Assembly: GCA_002749535.1 (NCBI GenBank)
Contig: MZZL01000042.1
Location: 16,998 to 80,997 of the forward strand
Direction of reading: 5' to 3'
DNA: 64,000 nt
Source: Apophysomyces variabilis
Taxonomy: Eukaryota > Mucoromycota > Mucoromycetes > Mucorales > Mucoraceae
Shown: positions 23,018-34,081 of the stretch, piece after piece
Position numbering within the stretch: position 1 is the stretch's first letter
How the letters are laid out: every line of letters begins with the position of its first letter
Made by a program: the position numbers and the translations under genes
Notes under the pieces: model-generated
Told to the model about the DNA's origin: nothing
Databases searched by the model: none
What the model saw: the letters and a program-made list of their open reading frames with translations, nothing else

Positions 23018-23359
23018 AAGGTACGCTTATACTGATTTAGCTTAAATGTTTGTTTACTAACAGCCTCTATATAGATAAATGGGCAAACGGGCAAACAGGC
23101 AAATGGGGCAAACGGGCAAACGGGCAAATGGGCAAATGGGTAGATAATTGGGTAGTCGGGTGGGCTGCATTTATTAGGTAGTTAAGCGGGCCATAAACTG
23201 GTTAGGCCCTAATTGGGCGGGCCATAACTGGGCTGGGCCATTATGTCAACCCATGACCCACTGGGCCACCATATCTGGGCCACTTCTTGGACTGATGCCT
23301 GGCGGTCTGGTAATATATGGGCTGGGTCCTGGGTCATCCTGGCCCAGTTACAAGCCCTA
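23018..23359. repeat. Right arm of H1 with GGGCAAAC minisatellite and GGCCCA motifs
   Basis: 23080-23145 is a tandem run of an 8-mer, GGGCAAAC/GGGCAAAT, about eight copies. It is followed by many TGGGC / GGCCCA motifs (GGGCCATAA, CACTGGGCCA) up to the hAT end. The left arm at 19616-19760 is similarly loaded. I see no gene here. Confidence 0.75.
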
Positions 23360-23367
23360 TAGCCAGC

Positions 23368-26300
23368 TATCATCATCTTTGCTATAACCTTTTCAGTATA
23401 CTAAATATTCATGTTTTCCTGGTGTACCTTTATGACCAATAATGGCTTGAACTTCATATAGTTCATCAGTGGGTACAATATCATCTTGAGAAATGAGTTT
23501 GAGTTCTGATGGTGTGTAGTCGTGAGCCATGAGAGTGCTGGTTTCATCTTGGAGGACATATGAGCCTTCTTGTATACGGCGTAAAACGGTGTAAGGTTCT
23601 TCATAAGCAGGAGCGAGTTTTCCAGAGCATATGGGATTTTTTACCATTATGTGACTTCCTTCAGGTATATCAATTAAAACGTGCTTGGTGTCAAACTTTT
23701 TCTTTTCTGTTTGATTATGCAGCTCTGTTCTTTCTTTTAATGTGGGGAAAATGATGTCAGCCATGTGTTCAATTCGTTGAATGAGCTCGTCATAAGTTAA
23801 CGGTTTTGATGGTGTCATTTTGTCATCGTGGTAGTCCTTGAAGTCATTCAGTTTGCATGCGAACATAAGCAAGAAGGGTGGAGTGTTCAGGCGTTTGGAG
23901 ACTCTGTTATTCAGTGCTAACTGAACACTAGGTACATAATAGTCCCAATCCTTTTCAGCACCTTGTACTTTTTTATATATGACTTGAACGGCAGACTGTA
24001 CCCAACGCTCGGCTAGACCATTTGCACAAGGGTGATAGGGTGTGATAAGGCGATGGTCAATACTAGTACTTTTGGTGAATTTACGCATGAAAGTATTTTT
24101 GAACTCAATACCATTGTTAGACTGAATGATATGCGGTAGTCCAAAGTTGCAAAAGACTTGAACGAATATTTTAACAAGAGTATCTGATTGTTTGTTTGGT
24201 AGAGCACATAGTATACAGAAGCGAGTGCATACGTCAACCATGATTAATAGGTAATGGTTACCAGAATCAGATGTTTTGAATGGACCAGCCAGGTCTACAG
24301 CCCAATGGTCACCAGGGAGGTAGGCGTAGATGGGACGAAGAGGATGATAACCTTTGCATGCAATATTGAACTTTTGACAATCGTGACATGATTTGACATA
24401 CTCAACAGCATCATGGAGCATGTTACTCCAATGAATACCATCAGCGTGCAGATGTCAGATGATATGCTCGGCGCCTTCATGGCCACCAAACAGATGTGCT
24501 TGTTCTAATAATGCTTTGCATTCGTCGTTGGGAGGTGTCATCATATCTTGTTTTACGTTTTTTGCAATTCTGAAAACACGTTGATTTGGGTCTTTGGAGT
24601 CATATTCTGGTGCATCAGTTTTGGGGTTAGTAGTGTCAGATGGTTTATATGCCATGTTACCCCCCTCCAGCGTGTTTTCTAGGGAAAACAAGCGTGAAAG
24701 ATGATCTGGAAGAATGTTATCAAGACTGGGTAAATGCACGACAGTGAACGTGTAATCAAGAAGGGTGTCGAGCCAGTTAATCATCATGGGATTGGCTATT
24801 TTCTGTGTGTAGATGTAGGTTAAGGCCTTATGATCCATATACAGGATAAAGGGGTTGCCCCAAAGGTATTTGTGAAATTTGTGCAAGGCGAAGACAATGG
24901 CGAGCAGTTCCTGTTTGGTTGTGCTGTAGTTGTATTCTGATTTAGTAAGTGAACGTGCCATGAATGCAATGTGGCAGACCTTGTTATCAAGTATCTGGTA
25001 AAGGACAGCACCAATTCCATGATTGGAGGCATCCGTAGCAACGTAGAAAGGCTTTGAGAGGTCTGGGTAATGCAGCAGTGGATTTGTAAGAAGAATTTGT
25101 TTAAGCAGGTTAAAGTTTTTGGTGTGCATAGGGGTCCAGAGGTCGCCTAGAAGATTGGCATTATGTAGAGCGTCTAGAGGTGCAGTAATATGTGACACCT
25201 TAGGTATATGCTCACAGAAATAGTTGATAACACCCAGAAAGCTTTGGATGTCTTTTCCGGTGGTAGGCAAAGGCCAGTCTTGTACATTGGTAAGTTTTCT
25301 TTTATCCAGAGAAATGCCAGCAGCAGAGATGGAGAATCCCAATAAAAAGACAGATTTTTGTACGAAGTGACATTTAAGTAGGTTTAGGATAAGATTGATG
25401 TCAGTGAGTTTTTGCATGACAGTCTGCACATGTACGAGGTGATCAGACATGGTAGCAGAGTGTATAACAACGTCGTCCACAAACATTTACATATATGGCA
25501 TGTCTTGGAAGATAAGGGACATAACACACTGAAATTTGGCAGATAGAGGTTTAAGACTGAAGGGACATCCTTGAAACATATATTGTAAACCATTATGAGT
25601 GAAGGCTGTTTTATGTTGGTCATCCTCATAGATTTTGAAGCGGTGGAATGCGCTTTTCAGATCGAGTGTGGTAAATACAGTAGATCCTTTAAGCGAATAG
25701 AAGATGTCACGAATCAAAGGCAAAGAATATTTGTCATCAGGTAGAAGGCAGTTGATATAATGTGGATCGAGACATGGTCTTTTGCCAGTTTTGTTACCAT
25801 GAACATCCTTTTTGTCTGCCAGCGTCAATAGACTATTCCATGAAGTATTGACAGGTGCGCGTACAATTGTACCATCAGCTAACCAAGTGGCAACGGCTTC
25901 ATCAATGACAGGTTGTAGTTTGAATGGAATGGGGTACTGTCATTGGTAGGTGGAAGTGCCTTCTTTGGTGGGTAAATGTACAATTGACTCAGGCACCATG
26001 CAGAAGGAAGTTTTAAGAATGTTTATGTTTGTGTTAATGAAAGGTTGAATGGCTTTCAAAAAGTTTTCGTGCATCTCTGGAGTCCCAGCAGGAGAATCAT
26101 TGGGCTTTGGTGTGTCAGTTTGTTCAGTGTTAGTAAGAGTAGGTTCCTGATCATCCCACTTTACTGCGACACCCGTCAGAGCAATTCCTAGTTTTGGCAT
26201 GATATCAAATCCCAAAATTAAATCAGTTCCTTCTTGCAGTTTCATCACTTCAAAAGAGTGTGTGATGGTACGATTATTATACTGAATTTTTAAAGGCTTA

Positions 26301-26623
26301 GTGACGCCTATACATGAAGTATCATGACCATAGTCAGTGAAATGTATTTATCCTTTAGCAGGAAGAATTTCCCAGGACTTTTTATTATTGTTTAACCATT
26401 CTAAACTAATGGCTGAAAATTTCACTCCTATATCTACCAATCCTTGTAGACGCTCATCCTGTATAGTAATAGGAGTATAAAGTGAGTAAGGGTTTTGATT
26501 TGGTAGACTGTTTAGCCCATAACAGTGATACATACGCATAGATTCAAATTCCAAATCATCCATGGAACTTGCTAGGTTGTCCACTACATCATCAGCAGGA
26601 TGGTTGGTAGTAGCAGGTGACAC
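23368..26623 (-). pseudogene. R2 pol: protease, reverse transcriptase, RNase H, integrase, chromodomain start
   Basis: In order on the minus strand: protease (LQGLVDIGVKFSAIS, DSG changed to DIG), FCMVPESIVHLPTKEG, reverse transcriptase (CLDPHYINCLLPDDKY, TLDLKSAFHRFKI, then MFVDDVVIH preceded by a TAA at 25487), RNase H (VATDASNHGIGAVLYQ, LYMDHKALTYIY), LEGGN linker, integrase zinc region (SCHDCQKFN), core (GDHWAVDLAGPF, QSNNGIEFKN, NGLAERWV) and the first chromodomain half ending at a TGA (VY*KGY). The second integrase Asp is Asn. H1 follows. Confidence 0.88.
24657..24670 (-). promoter_or_regulatory. Possible central polypurine tract in R2 pol
   Basis: Minus-strand CTGGAGGGGGGTAA here is identical to the 3' polypurine tract at 19315-19328. 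It encodes part of LEGGN between RNase H and integrase. R3 has CTGGAGGGGGGCAA at the same place (60825-60838). A second plus-strand primer site is plausible but unproven. Confidence 0.45.
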
Positions 26624-26639
26624 TGATGTAGTGGTATGG

Positions 26640-28003
26640 GAGACTGCGTTTAATTGTAATGGGTTTGCTGCCTGGTTTGCCTTTCTTGCTTTAGCATCTC
26701 AGTATTCTTGGCAATGATGGCCAGTTGTATACATGCGGCCACAGTATGTGCAGTTGTTGTCATGTTTGGTTGGTGTACTGAGAGTTTCAGGTTTCTTCTT
26801 ACATTCATTGGTGGAATGGTGTGCCTTTGGGCCATGGTAAGCACATCCAATAGCAGTATGTTTTTGACCCTTGGCAACAGAAGAAGATGAAGATGCAGGC
26901 TAGGCATTGTTCAGACGTCGACGAGTGGCAGGATGAGACAAAGAATCATCTGAAAGCTAATGATGAGCACGTTTCTGTATGGACACAGCGAGAGCAACTT
27001 CAAGTACTTCCTCAACACTTTGAGGAAGCTTTTTGCCATGCTGACCATGCCAAGCGACCTGTACATTTTCATGAATGTGTGGAAGCAGGGAAACCAGAAA
27101 TCATAAGGCAAAGCCTTCATTGTCAACGATGCCGCCTTCATAATAGGCCTTCTGGAAACAAGTGCTGTAATCAAAGACTAATTCTTGACATTCTATTACC
27201 ATGGAATATGCCTTGATGGCCATGGCAATCATGCAGTCAGGAGACTCAAACCGTTGTAGAAAGAGCTTGCATGCTGCAGCCCAGGTAAGATTGCGCTTGG
27301 CCAAATGGTTCTCAAACCATGCATCATAATCATGGTGAATAGCTACAGCAAGCCATTTTTCCCAGTCGCGGTCAAGATCTGCGTCTAGAGCTTGAAGAAC
27401 CTTCTGGAAGGTATGCAGGAAGTGTTCAACAGAATTGAAAATCTCTTTTCCAGGCTTCTAAATAGGGGAACCGCTAATTTGGAAAACAGGTATGTCTCAG
27501 TAAGAAATGCGAGGAGCAGTAGAAGTAGCAGTAGATGCGCTAGAGGGTTTTTAAGATCTTTGGTTGGAAGCAACTGCAGATGTTTTTTCCTGGTATTCTT
27601 GATTATATATATCATGGAATGTATTTAGGACAGTTTTGGTCTTGACAATGTCATGATGGATAACTTTCAATTGATCAGGACTGCCGGCAGGTAAGGCTTC
27701 TTGATAATCTATGATTAGCTTATCCAACTTTTTTCTGTAGTGAGAAACCATGGAAAGGATTCGCGTTTTGGTATTTGTATGTTTAGAAAAGGATGTATCT
27801 TTGGCCATAGGTAAAGTTTCAATGGCAGTTTCATTGTCCAGAATTTCCGTTGCATTCTCTTCCTCAGAAGACATTACAACATCCTCCATCAGTTCAGACA
27901 GAACAGAAGAACCATCAATAGATTCCAGAATGATTTCCTCAGTAGGAGTAATAACCTCAGTAGGGACCATAGCAGGAGATTCAGTAGAGTTGCTGGTAGA
28001 CAT
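26640..28003 (-). pseudogene. R2 gag
   Basis: Starts at MSTSNSTESPAMVP, 24 bases after the 5' LTR. It continues with an acidic N-terminal part, SMVSHYRKKLDKLI, a capsid-like core (AIHHDYDAWFENHLAK, FLQRFESPDCMIAMAIKAYS) and a nucleocapsid knuckle CTYCGRMYTTGHHC (C-X2-C...GH.C form). Frame changes occur around 27380-27560 and stops near 27110 and 26700. Gag packages the RNA into particles. Broken here. Confidence 0.75.
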
Positions 28004-28027
28004 GGATAGAGTATTCAAAGTAAAAAA

Positions 28028-28563
28028 TGAAGAATTAGTAAGAGAAAACAGCAGTAAATACTTTGAGACTCTTGGCGGAGGTTTATTCAAAAGTCAATAG
28101 ATATCTTGATTACAATTGTCTACCAGCAGTATTTATATCCTTTGCATGCTTAGTTAAATGTCTTAGTAATTAGAAGATGCGTAAGCACTGACTGTTCATG
28201 GTAGATTGATGATAATGAATGATTATTCATCTTTTGTCAGAGAAGCTATCATATAGCTAAGTCTGAATAGCGGTCATCTAATGCATGAATCAGGGACGCT
28301 TATTAATCACTGTGTCTATTGCTAAGATCGTCGTCATCATAATTGTCTTGTCACATAATCATGAGATAGGATATGCCGGGGTACCTTAAGATTATAGCAG
28401 AGTGTCCTAGTATCTCAGATTATAACAATCCTTAAGTAGATGTCTGGCTGATGCAGGTTCTTATCTGTAGATGTAGTGCCAATGGTATGATAAACTCATA
28501 TAAAGATCGTTTAGACTTAGTGGAAGAAGTATATATAATACTTATGTTATGTCAAATATGACA
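28028..28563 (-). repeat. 5' LTR of R2
   Basis: Starts TGAAGAATTAG and ends AAATATGACA on the plus strand, 536 bp, followed by the CCAGG duplication. The transcript (minus strand) starts in this LTR and runs left. Immediately inside lies TTTTTTACTTTGAAT instead of a TGG-type tRNA primer site. Confidence 0.92.
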
Positions 28564-28568
28564 CCAGG

Positions 28569-29494
28569 CTGCAAACTTCTTCCAGGTCAATGTTCAATTC
28601 AGGACCTGCTTTGTAAATAACAAGGCTCTGAGCCTTTTCTTGATAATGGGTTTGCAGGGACAAAATAAAGATGACTATCATCAGCAAGTTATCAGGCATT
28701 TCTGCCTCAATACACTAACGGTGAAATTTCTCAACATAGGTGTCAATGGCCTCATTAGTTCCCTGTTGCACACGAATAATTCTGTGCCACGCATGGAATT
28801 TCTGAATGGGAGTGTCATATTTCTCAATCAACACTCTGCTTAAAGTGGTCCAATCCACAACCTAGTTCTCCGCCTGCAACTTTGCCACTTGGGCCTCAAG
28901 AAATGCTTGTTGCACAGGATTTAAGCAGTGGGGAAGCAACCACTTATAATCTACATAGGAATTGAGATGATACGCTTTCAATTCCTGATTGAAAGCATGA
29001 ATAAATTGGGTGGCAGATGTATGCACACTCTGATCCTTATCCCACTTATGCTGGCCAACCAGCTGAAGAGCAGGAAGGTTCTGCAGCACTGTCACACATT
29101 CAGCATAGAGAGCTTTTTCATACTCACTGGTGGAGTGGCTCTAAGTTTCTGAGTGATCTGTGAAAGCTAGATTATTTAGGTACATCATATGACATACCTT
29201 CCAGTAATTCTTGGCAGTTGTTTGAGCCCTTGTGAGCTCTTCCAAGAGGGCTTCTGTCTCCTTATAAGGGGCACCAGAGGTTAAGGCGTTCAGGTACATC
29301 TCATTGGCTTTCTGGGCAGCCTTGTTGAGAAAGTCCAGGCCATGCTCTAACTTCATCTCTGGGTTGACATACTTCAACATCAGGGCACTGTTTTTGCAAA
29401 CGTTTCCATTGCTGGCTTCCACCATTACCTTATTACGAGTGACAATGGTGGTGTAGTTGATTTTATGGTTGGCGAACATAGCAAAAGAGTTCAT
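28569..29494 (-). pseudogene. R1 gag, N-terminal part
   Basis: Read from ATG 29494 (MNSFAMFANHKINYTT...) through KLEHGLDFLNKAAQKANEMY and EELTRAQTTAKNYWKV, then LVGQHKWDKDQSVHTSATQFIHAFNQELKAYHL and LPHCLNPVQQAFLEAQVAKL. The last parts look like a Ty3/gypsy capsid (retrotrans_gag). A stop separates the two stretches near 29141. It is cut at 28568 by R2, and the remainder is at 18773 and below. Confidence 0.7.
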
Positions 29495-29503
29495 AGTAAA
29501 AAA

Positions 29504-29758
29504 TGAAATATTCAAGTAGAAGTTGAGAAAATACGCGTATGGATTGCAAGAGAAAAAGGAAATAGTAAAATACTGTGAGACTTTAGTATATCCTTTATTT
29601 AGAGTATAAGTTGCTCTCTTTTATATGTCTTGACTAGTAAAATTGGATTTAGAGCACCAAATGTGACTGAGCTTCATTTAATATCTTTGTTGATCACTTG
29701 TGGATACAACAATAGAAACCTATTTCACTTTATTATCGATATTATATCATGTCTGACA
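29504..29758 (-). repeat. Probable 5' LTR of R1
   Basis: The segment begins TGAAATATTC next to TTTTTTACT (minus) before gag and may end ...ATCATGTCTGACA. The minus strand would start TGTCAGACATGATA. It contains AAATAAAGG, then AGTCTCACAG, as in the other LTRs. The other LTR of R1 is outside the window, so the right boundary is uncertain. ATGTCTGACATATCTGAATCC-like sequence at the boundary could equally be the start of the neighbouring hAT gene. Confidence 0.45.
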
Positions 29759-30314
29759 TATCTGAATCCTCCACTTCTCAGCAAAGAAGACGCACTGAAT
29801 TCACTTATGCTACTATAAGTATATATCTATTGTTATAATGTAACATTTTATACTAAATCATTGCATTGCCATAAAACTTATAGGATTAAACTATAGAGTT
29901 TTCAATGCCTGCTCGCTTTTTGGTACAATCATATCCATTCTCTGAAGATCTTATATTGGAAGATACGTCTATTACTGATAAGGAAGTAGAAGAAGATACT
30001 TCATCCACTATGATTACTGTTCCTTCCACCAAGTGCAAGAGGTCAAAAATAAGCTGAGTATATGGAAATAAATAGGTCGTAGTTAAAAAAGATTCAAAGA
30101 CAGATATCAACTATTACTGCTGTCAATACCAATATCCATCAGGTGATATATGCAATAAACAATATAAGAAAGTCAGCTCCACAACTAACAACATCATATA
30201 CTATTTGAAAGTAGCATATAATCTCAATAACGACTCTACAAAGGCGGGTATCCATAATAAAACTACTAAAATCATAGATAACTTTGTCATTCATTCATCA
30301 ACAATCAATTTAAA
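29759..30314 (+). pseudogene. H4 hAT transposase, N-terminal region
   Basis: Plus-strand frame SESSTSQQRRRTEF, a probable intron, then SEDLILEDTSITDKEVEED and CKRSKIS...NYYCCQYQYPSGDICNKQY. The last part resembles the BED-like finger of H3 (CNYISASGVPCKCRY). It runs to NLN at 30314, where element C is inserted, and resumes at 37762. Stops follow KRSKIS and YGNK. Confidence 0.55.
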
Positions 30315-30700
30315 CACTGGATAGAACGCTCTATTTTAGTAAACTATAATACTACTAAAATGCCACTAAAATTTAATGTTTTAAGTACATTTTAGTAACA
30401 TTTTAGGAATACTAAAACTTTTGTTTTAGGATCCTAAAAGGTATATTCTAATATACTAGAACATTTGTTTTAATAACTTTTTCATTTGCTTAAAAAGACA
30501 TTAAAAAAACACTAGAATGTTACTAAAACATTTATTTTAGGTACTTTTTTGCCAGTCAAAAGTCCCACTAAAAAGACACTAGAATATTACTAAAATATAT
30601 ATTTTAAGTACTTTTCTGCTGGTCAAAAAAACATTAAAAAAGACACTAAAATGTTACTAAAATATGAACTTTATTCATATCTTTTAATCTAATTATACAT
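30315..30700. repeat. Left terminus and subterminal repeats of C
   Basis: CACTG end followed by units of ACTAAAACATTTATTTTAGG type, as in B at 8218-8660 but with one unit fewer. The right end has only short ACTAAAACTCG / TTCTAG motifs, so the arrays are asymmetric. Confidence 0.7.
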
Positions 30701-31498
30701 TATATCATTAGCTGTCTCTCATAAAATCTTTTATTTTAGTGTATATTCTAATAGAAACTACTTCTGCATTTGCTTATCTTTCTATTGATCCTTTAATAAT
30801 ACAAATGAAAACTGACTCAAATTTATGTTATAGCTATATATAAAAAGCAAATAATTAGGCTTACCAAAATTTAAACATCATTTAAAAACTGTATTATTAA
30901 AGCTGTTTTACAATAAATGATTAGATATACTACAAAAGCATGACTGCAATGGAAATGAGATATATAAATTAGCAGCATTAATTTAACTAATCATATAATT
31001 AATACTTACAAAAATTTTCAATAAGTACTGCATTGCCTGTCCAATAAAATCAAATAGCATATTTGATAAACGCTTTGTTCAGAGAATGAACAATGACTAT
31101 GCCATGGTTGACCTAAATTGTAGATAAGTTAAGAGGAAGAAAAAACTAAAGTGAAATATAACTTCAACGTGTTACTAAGAATAAGCTAAAGTATATACCT
31201 TCATTTACTAATACAAAAGGGAATTCAGCATATCTAAGTGCGCCATTAGCAATGAGCCCTTTCATAATATTAAAACTACCTTACACCAATACCTATAACA
31301 TGCTGCATAGATTGTAGAGGAAAAGAAAGTAAAAATCAAAGAGAAAGTGAAAAAAAAAGAAAACCTTCTCTAACTTTATTATTTATGCTTTTATTAGTGA
31401 GGTATATAAGGGTAACATACCCCTTACATACTATTGAAATGAGAAGATAAAAACATTATTGTAAAGTGCGCACATTCAATTATATTCAATTCTACTAA
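30701..31498. other. Non-coding left arm of C
   Basis: AT-rich, aligning with 8661-9475 of B. No coding region is supported. It probably includes the ORF1 promoter. Confidence 0.5.
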
Positions 31499-33811
31499 AT
31501 GTCTCAATCCTGTAACCAACGTTTTGCTGAACGCCGTGCTGCCAGAGAAGTGCAAACAGGAGCTCAACTGTTGTCGCCTGTCCCTATAACTGGTGAACAG
31601 TTGACCTTGGCCACACTCAGCCGCCAGGTGATCAACGTAGAAGATAAGCTGAGAGAGCTTAGCCAGCAACAGCAACTGAATGCTGAATGATTGCATGATA
31701 TGTTGGTTGAAACCAACAGTCAGATTGCATTGCTTGGTAAGATGCAACGCAATCATAGCTCAGCTTCTCAAAGTACTAGTACCAGTAGTTAAGCTGTTAG
31801 CAGGAGAATAGCTGGGCCTCAGGATCCTGAAATTTCAGTAAATACAATAGCAATGTTATAAATTATAACTTAGCTCTATTACAGAGGCTGCTCCATAGCT
31901 TCATAGCCCAACTTGGCGCAGAAGGATAGAAATTTGAGGAGCATTTCAACTCTGTTCACAATCACAGTATGACAGAAAAGGTTGAATGCTATGTTCTTGG
32001 CCAGCCGTCACTAACAGTTAATCCAACTACCTTGCATAGCAAGATTTGCCACCTGTTTGACAACTAAAAGCAGTCCAGAAGTCATTCTGCAGAAAAAAGA
32101 GAGGCAATGAGAATGAAAGCTCGCTGACAACGCCGTCTACAAGAGGTAAAATAGCACTTCAATAGGTCTATCCATCAAACATCCATTGTGATAGAAATTA
32201 AAGATGCAAAAAAGGCTCTTCAATAAACACAAGGTAGCTCTTAAGGAGGAGTTTGGTGAGGAATCAGGGCACATCCTCGCCAGGGAGTTAATGTCAGAAG
32301 AGGAGAGTGAAGGTGAAGACTCTCCAACCCTTGTTATTCAAAAACCAAGCTGATGAAGCAGCGAGGTAATAAATCACTTTGTACTGCCAACTTGATCTAA
32401 TATTACCTTGNAAAATTTTCAATAAGTACTGCATTGCCTGTCCAATAAAATCAAATAGCATATTTGATAAACGCTTTGTTCAGAGAATGAACAATGACTA
32501 TGCCATGGTTGACCTAAATTGTAGATAAGTTAAGAGGAAGAAAAAACTAAAGTGAAATATAACTTCAACGTGTTACTAAGAATAAGCTAAAGTATATACC
32601 TTCATTTACTAATACAAAAGGGAATTCAGCATATCTAAGTGCGCCATTAGCAATGAGCCCTTTCATAATATTAAAACTACCTTACACCAATACCTATAAC
32701 ATGCTGCATAGATTGTAGAGGAAAAGAAAGTAAAAATCAAAGAGAAAGTGAAAAAAAAAGAAAACCTTCTCTAACTTTATTATTTATGCTTTTATTAGTG
32801 AGGTATATAAGGGTAACATACCCCTTACATACTATTGAAATGAGAAGATAAAAACATTATTGTAAAGTGCGCACATTCAATTATATTCAATTCTACTAAA
32901 TGTCTCAATCCTGTAACCAACGTTTTGCTGAACGCCGTGCTGCCAGAGAAGTGCAAACAGGAGCTCAACTGTTGTCGCCTGTCCCTATAACTGGTGAACA
33001 GTTGACCTTGGCCACACTCAGCCGCCAGGTGATCAACGTAGAAGATAAGCTGAGAGAGCTTAGCCAGCAACAGCAACTGAATGCTGAATGATTGCATGAT
33101 ATGTTGGTTGAAACCAACAGTCAGATTGCATTGCTTGGTAAGATGCAACGCAATCATAGCTCAGCTTCTCAAAGTACTAGTACCAGTAGTTAAGCTGTTA
33201 GCAGGAGAATAGCTGGGCCTCAGGATCCTGAAATTTCAGTAAATACAATAGCAATGTTATAAATTATAACTTAGCTCTATTACAGAGGCTGCTCCATAGC
33301 TTCATAGCCCAACTTGGCGCAGAAGGATAGAAATTTGAGGAGCATTTCAACTCTGTTCACAATCACAGTATGACAGAAAAGGTTGAATGCTATGTTCTTG
33401 GCCAGCCGTCACTAACAGTTAATCCAACTACCTTGCATAGCAAGATTTGCCACCTGTTTGACAACTAAAAGCAGTCCAGAAGTCATTCTGCAGAAAAAAG
33501 AGAGGCAATGAGAATGAAAGCTCGCTGACAACGCCGTCTACAAGAGGTAAAATAGCACTTCAATAGGTCTATCCATCAAACATCCATTGTGATAGAAATT
33601 AAAGATGCAAAAAAGGCTCTTCAATAAACACAAGGTAGCTCTTAAGGAGGAGTTTGGTGAGGAATCAGGGCACATCCTCGCCAGGGAGTTAATGTCAGAA
33701 GAGGAGAGTGAAGGTGAAGACTCTCCAACCCTTGTTATTCAAAAACCAAGCTGATGAAGCAGCGAGGTAATAAATCACTTTGTACTGCCAACTTGATCTA
33801 ATATTACCTTG
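31011..33811. repeat. 1400-bp perfect tandem duplication around a single N
   Basis: 31011-32410 recurs base for base, as far as I can compare, at 32412-33811 with one N between. The second copy runs on into unique sequence (GTGAAACTAAC). A perfect duplication exactly abutting an N in an otherwise diverged locus suggests overlapping contig ends joined without merging. Confidence 0.85.
31499..32353 (+). pseudogene. ORF1 of element C, first (probably duplicate) copy
   Basis: First exon MSQSCNQRFAERRAAREVQT, then PITGEQLTL and LRELSQQQQLNAE, glutamine-rich and coiled-coil-like, with TGA after NAE where an Arg is likely. Donor GTAAATACAA and acceptor ttacag give a second exon (RLL.SFIAQLGAEG), homologous to RVIRQYIAELAKEDKG of F. 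The acidic exon contains MSEEESEGEDS. It stops at the N. The same sequence continues properly in the second copy. Confidence 0.6.
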
Positions 33812-33974
33812 TGAAACTAACTTTTAGACTAATGCCTTTTATGCTAGGCTGGACCAGCTGGCAGCCACTGAGCGAACGCAGCATAGTGCAGTGATCCATC
33901 AGAAGGTAGTTGTGTTAAAGGAGCATCTAGTGCCAGAGCCTTTCTCAACAATCTTGTCATTATAATGGAGACGT
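32900..33974 (+). pseudogene. ORF1 of element C, copy continuing to the 3' end
   Basis: Same exons as the copy at 31499, followed by a last exon after ...TTATGCTAG (LDQLAATERTQHSAV...LVPEPFSTI, TAA at about 33974). This last exon corresponds in position to KANECLELLDGLC of F. Several stops and a frameshift after AQLGAEG make it a pseudogene. It is unlike ORF1 of E1, E2 and E3, so it is a separate accessory-protein family. Confidence 0.6.
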
Positions 33975-34081
33975 ACTTAAGGTAAAAGAAGATCAAAGTC
34001 AATATAAACGCAATAACATAGCAAATAGATATTATGAAAAAAAAATCAGAACCATTTCTTATCTGTAAACTTCCATTTTAT

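Larger units (their letters stand above)
19607..23359 (-). mobile_element. hAT element H1 in R2
   Basis: The 8-bp duplication TAGCCAGC lies at 19599-19606 and 23360-23367. Ends are TAGAGCTTGAAATGGGTGGG and, read inward from the right, TAGGGCTTGTAACTGGGCC. An 8-bp duplication and TAGRG termini are hAT features. Both ends carry dense GGCCCA/TGGGCC motifs. It encodes a hAT transposase on the minus strand and spans an assembly gap. It is of the same family as H2. Confidence 0.92.
18779..28563 (-). mobile_element. Ty3/gypsy chromovirus R2, complete insertion in R1 gag
   Basis: Two LTRs of 536 bp each (18779-19314 and 28028-28563) flank gag-pol read on the minus strand. CCAGG is duplicated immediately outside (18774-18778 and 28564-28568). 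The left LTR starts TA instead of TG, a single transition. A polypurine tract adjoins the 3' LTR. H1 interrupts the chromodomain. The element lies inside R1 gag, so it is younger than R1. Coding stops and a lost integrase Asp show it is not autonomous now. Confidence 0.95.
5277..29758 (-). mobile_element. Ty3/gypsy chromovirus R1 (host of nested insertions)
   Basis: A minus-strand LTR retrotransposon can be followed from gag (29494) through protease, reverse transcriptase, RNase H, integrase and chromodomain (5277). It is cut by six other elements: R2, E1, B, two solo LTRs and, at its 3' end, F. The pieces are collinear with R2 and R3 pol, and several junctions rejoin in frame. The 3' LTR would lie left of the window. 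The 5' LTR probably occupies about 29504-29758. All segments carry stops, so it is a dead copy and one of the older layers here. Confidence 0.85.

Noticed and set aside
29747..29770. R1 5' LTR edge at 29758
   Set aside because: Not rejected outright but not accepted as certain: the same bases could be the start codon region of H4 (MSDISESS), and the matching LTR is outside the window.
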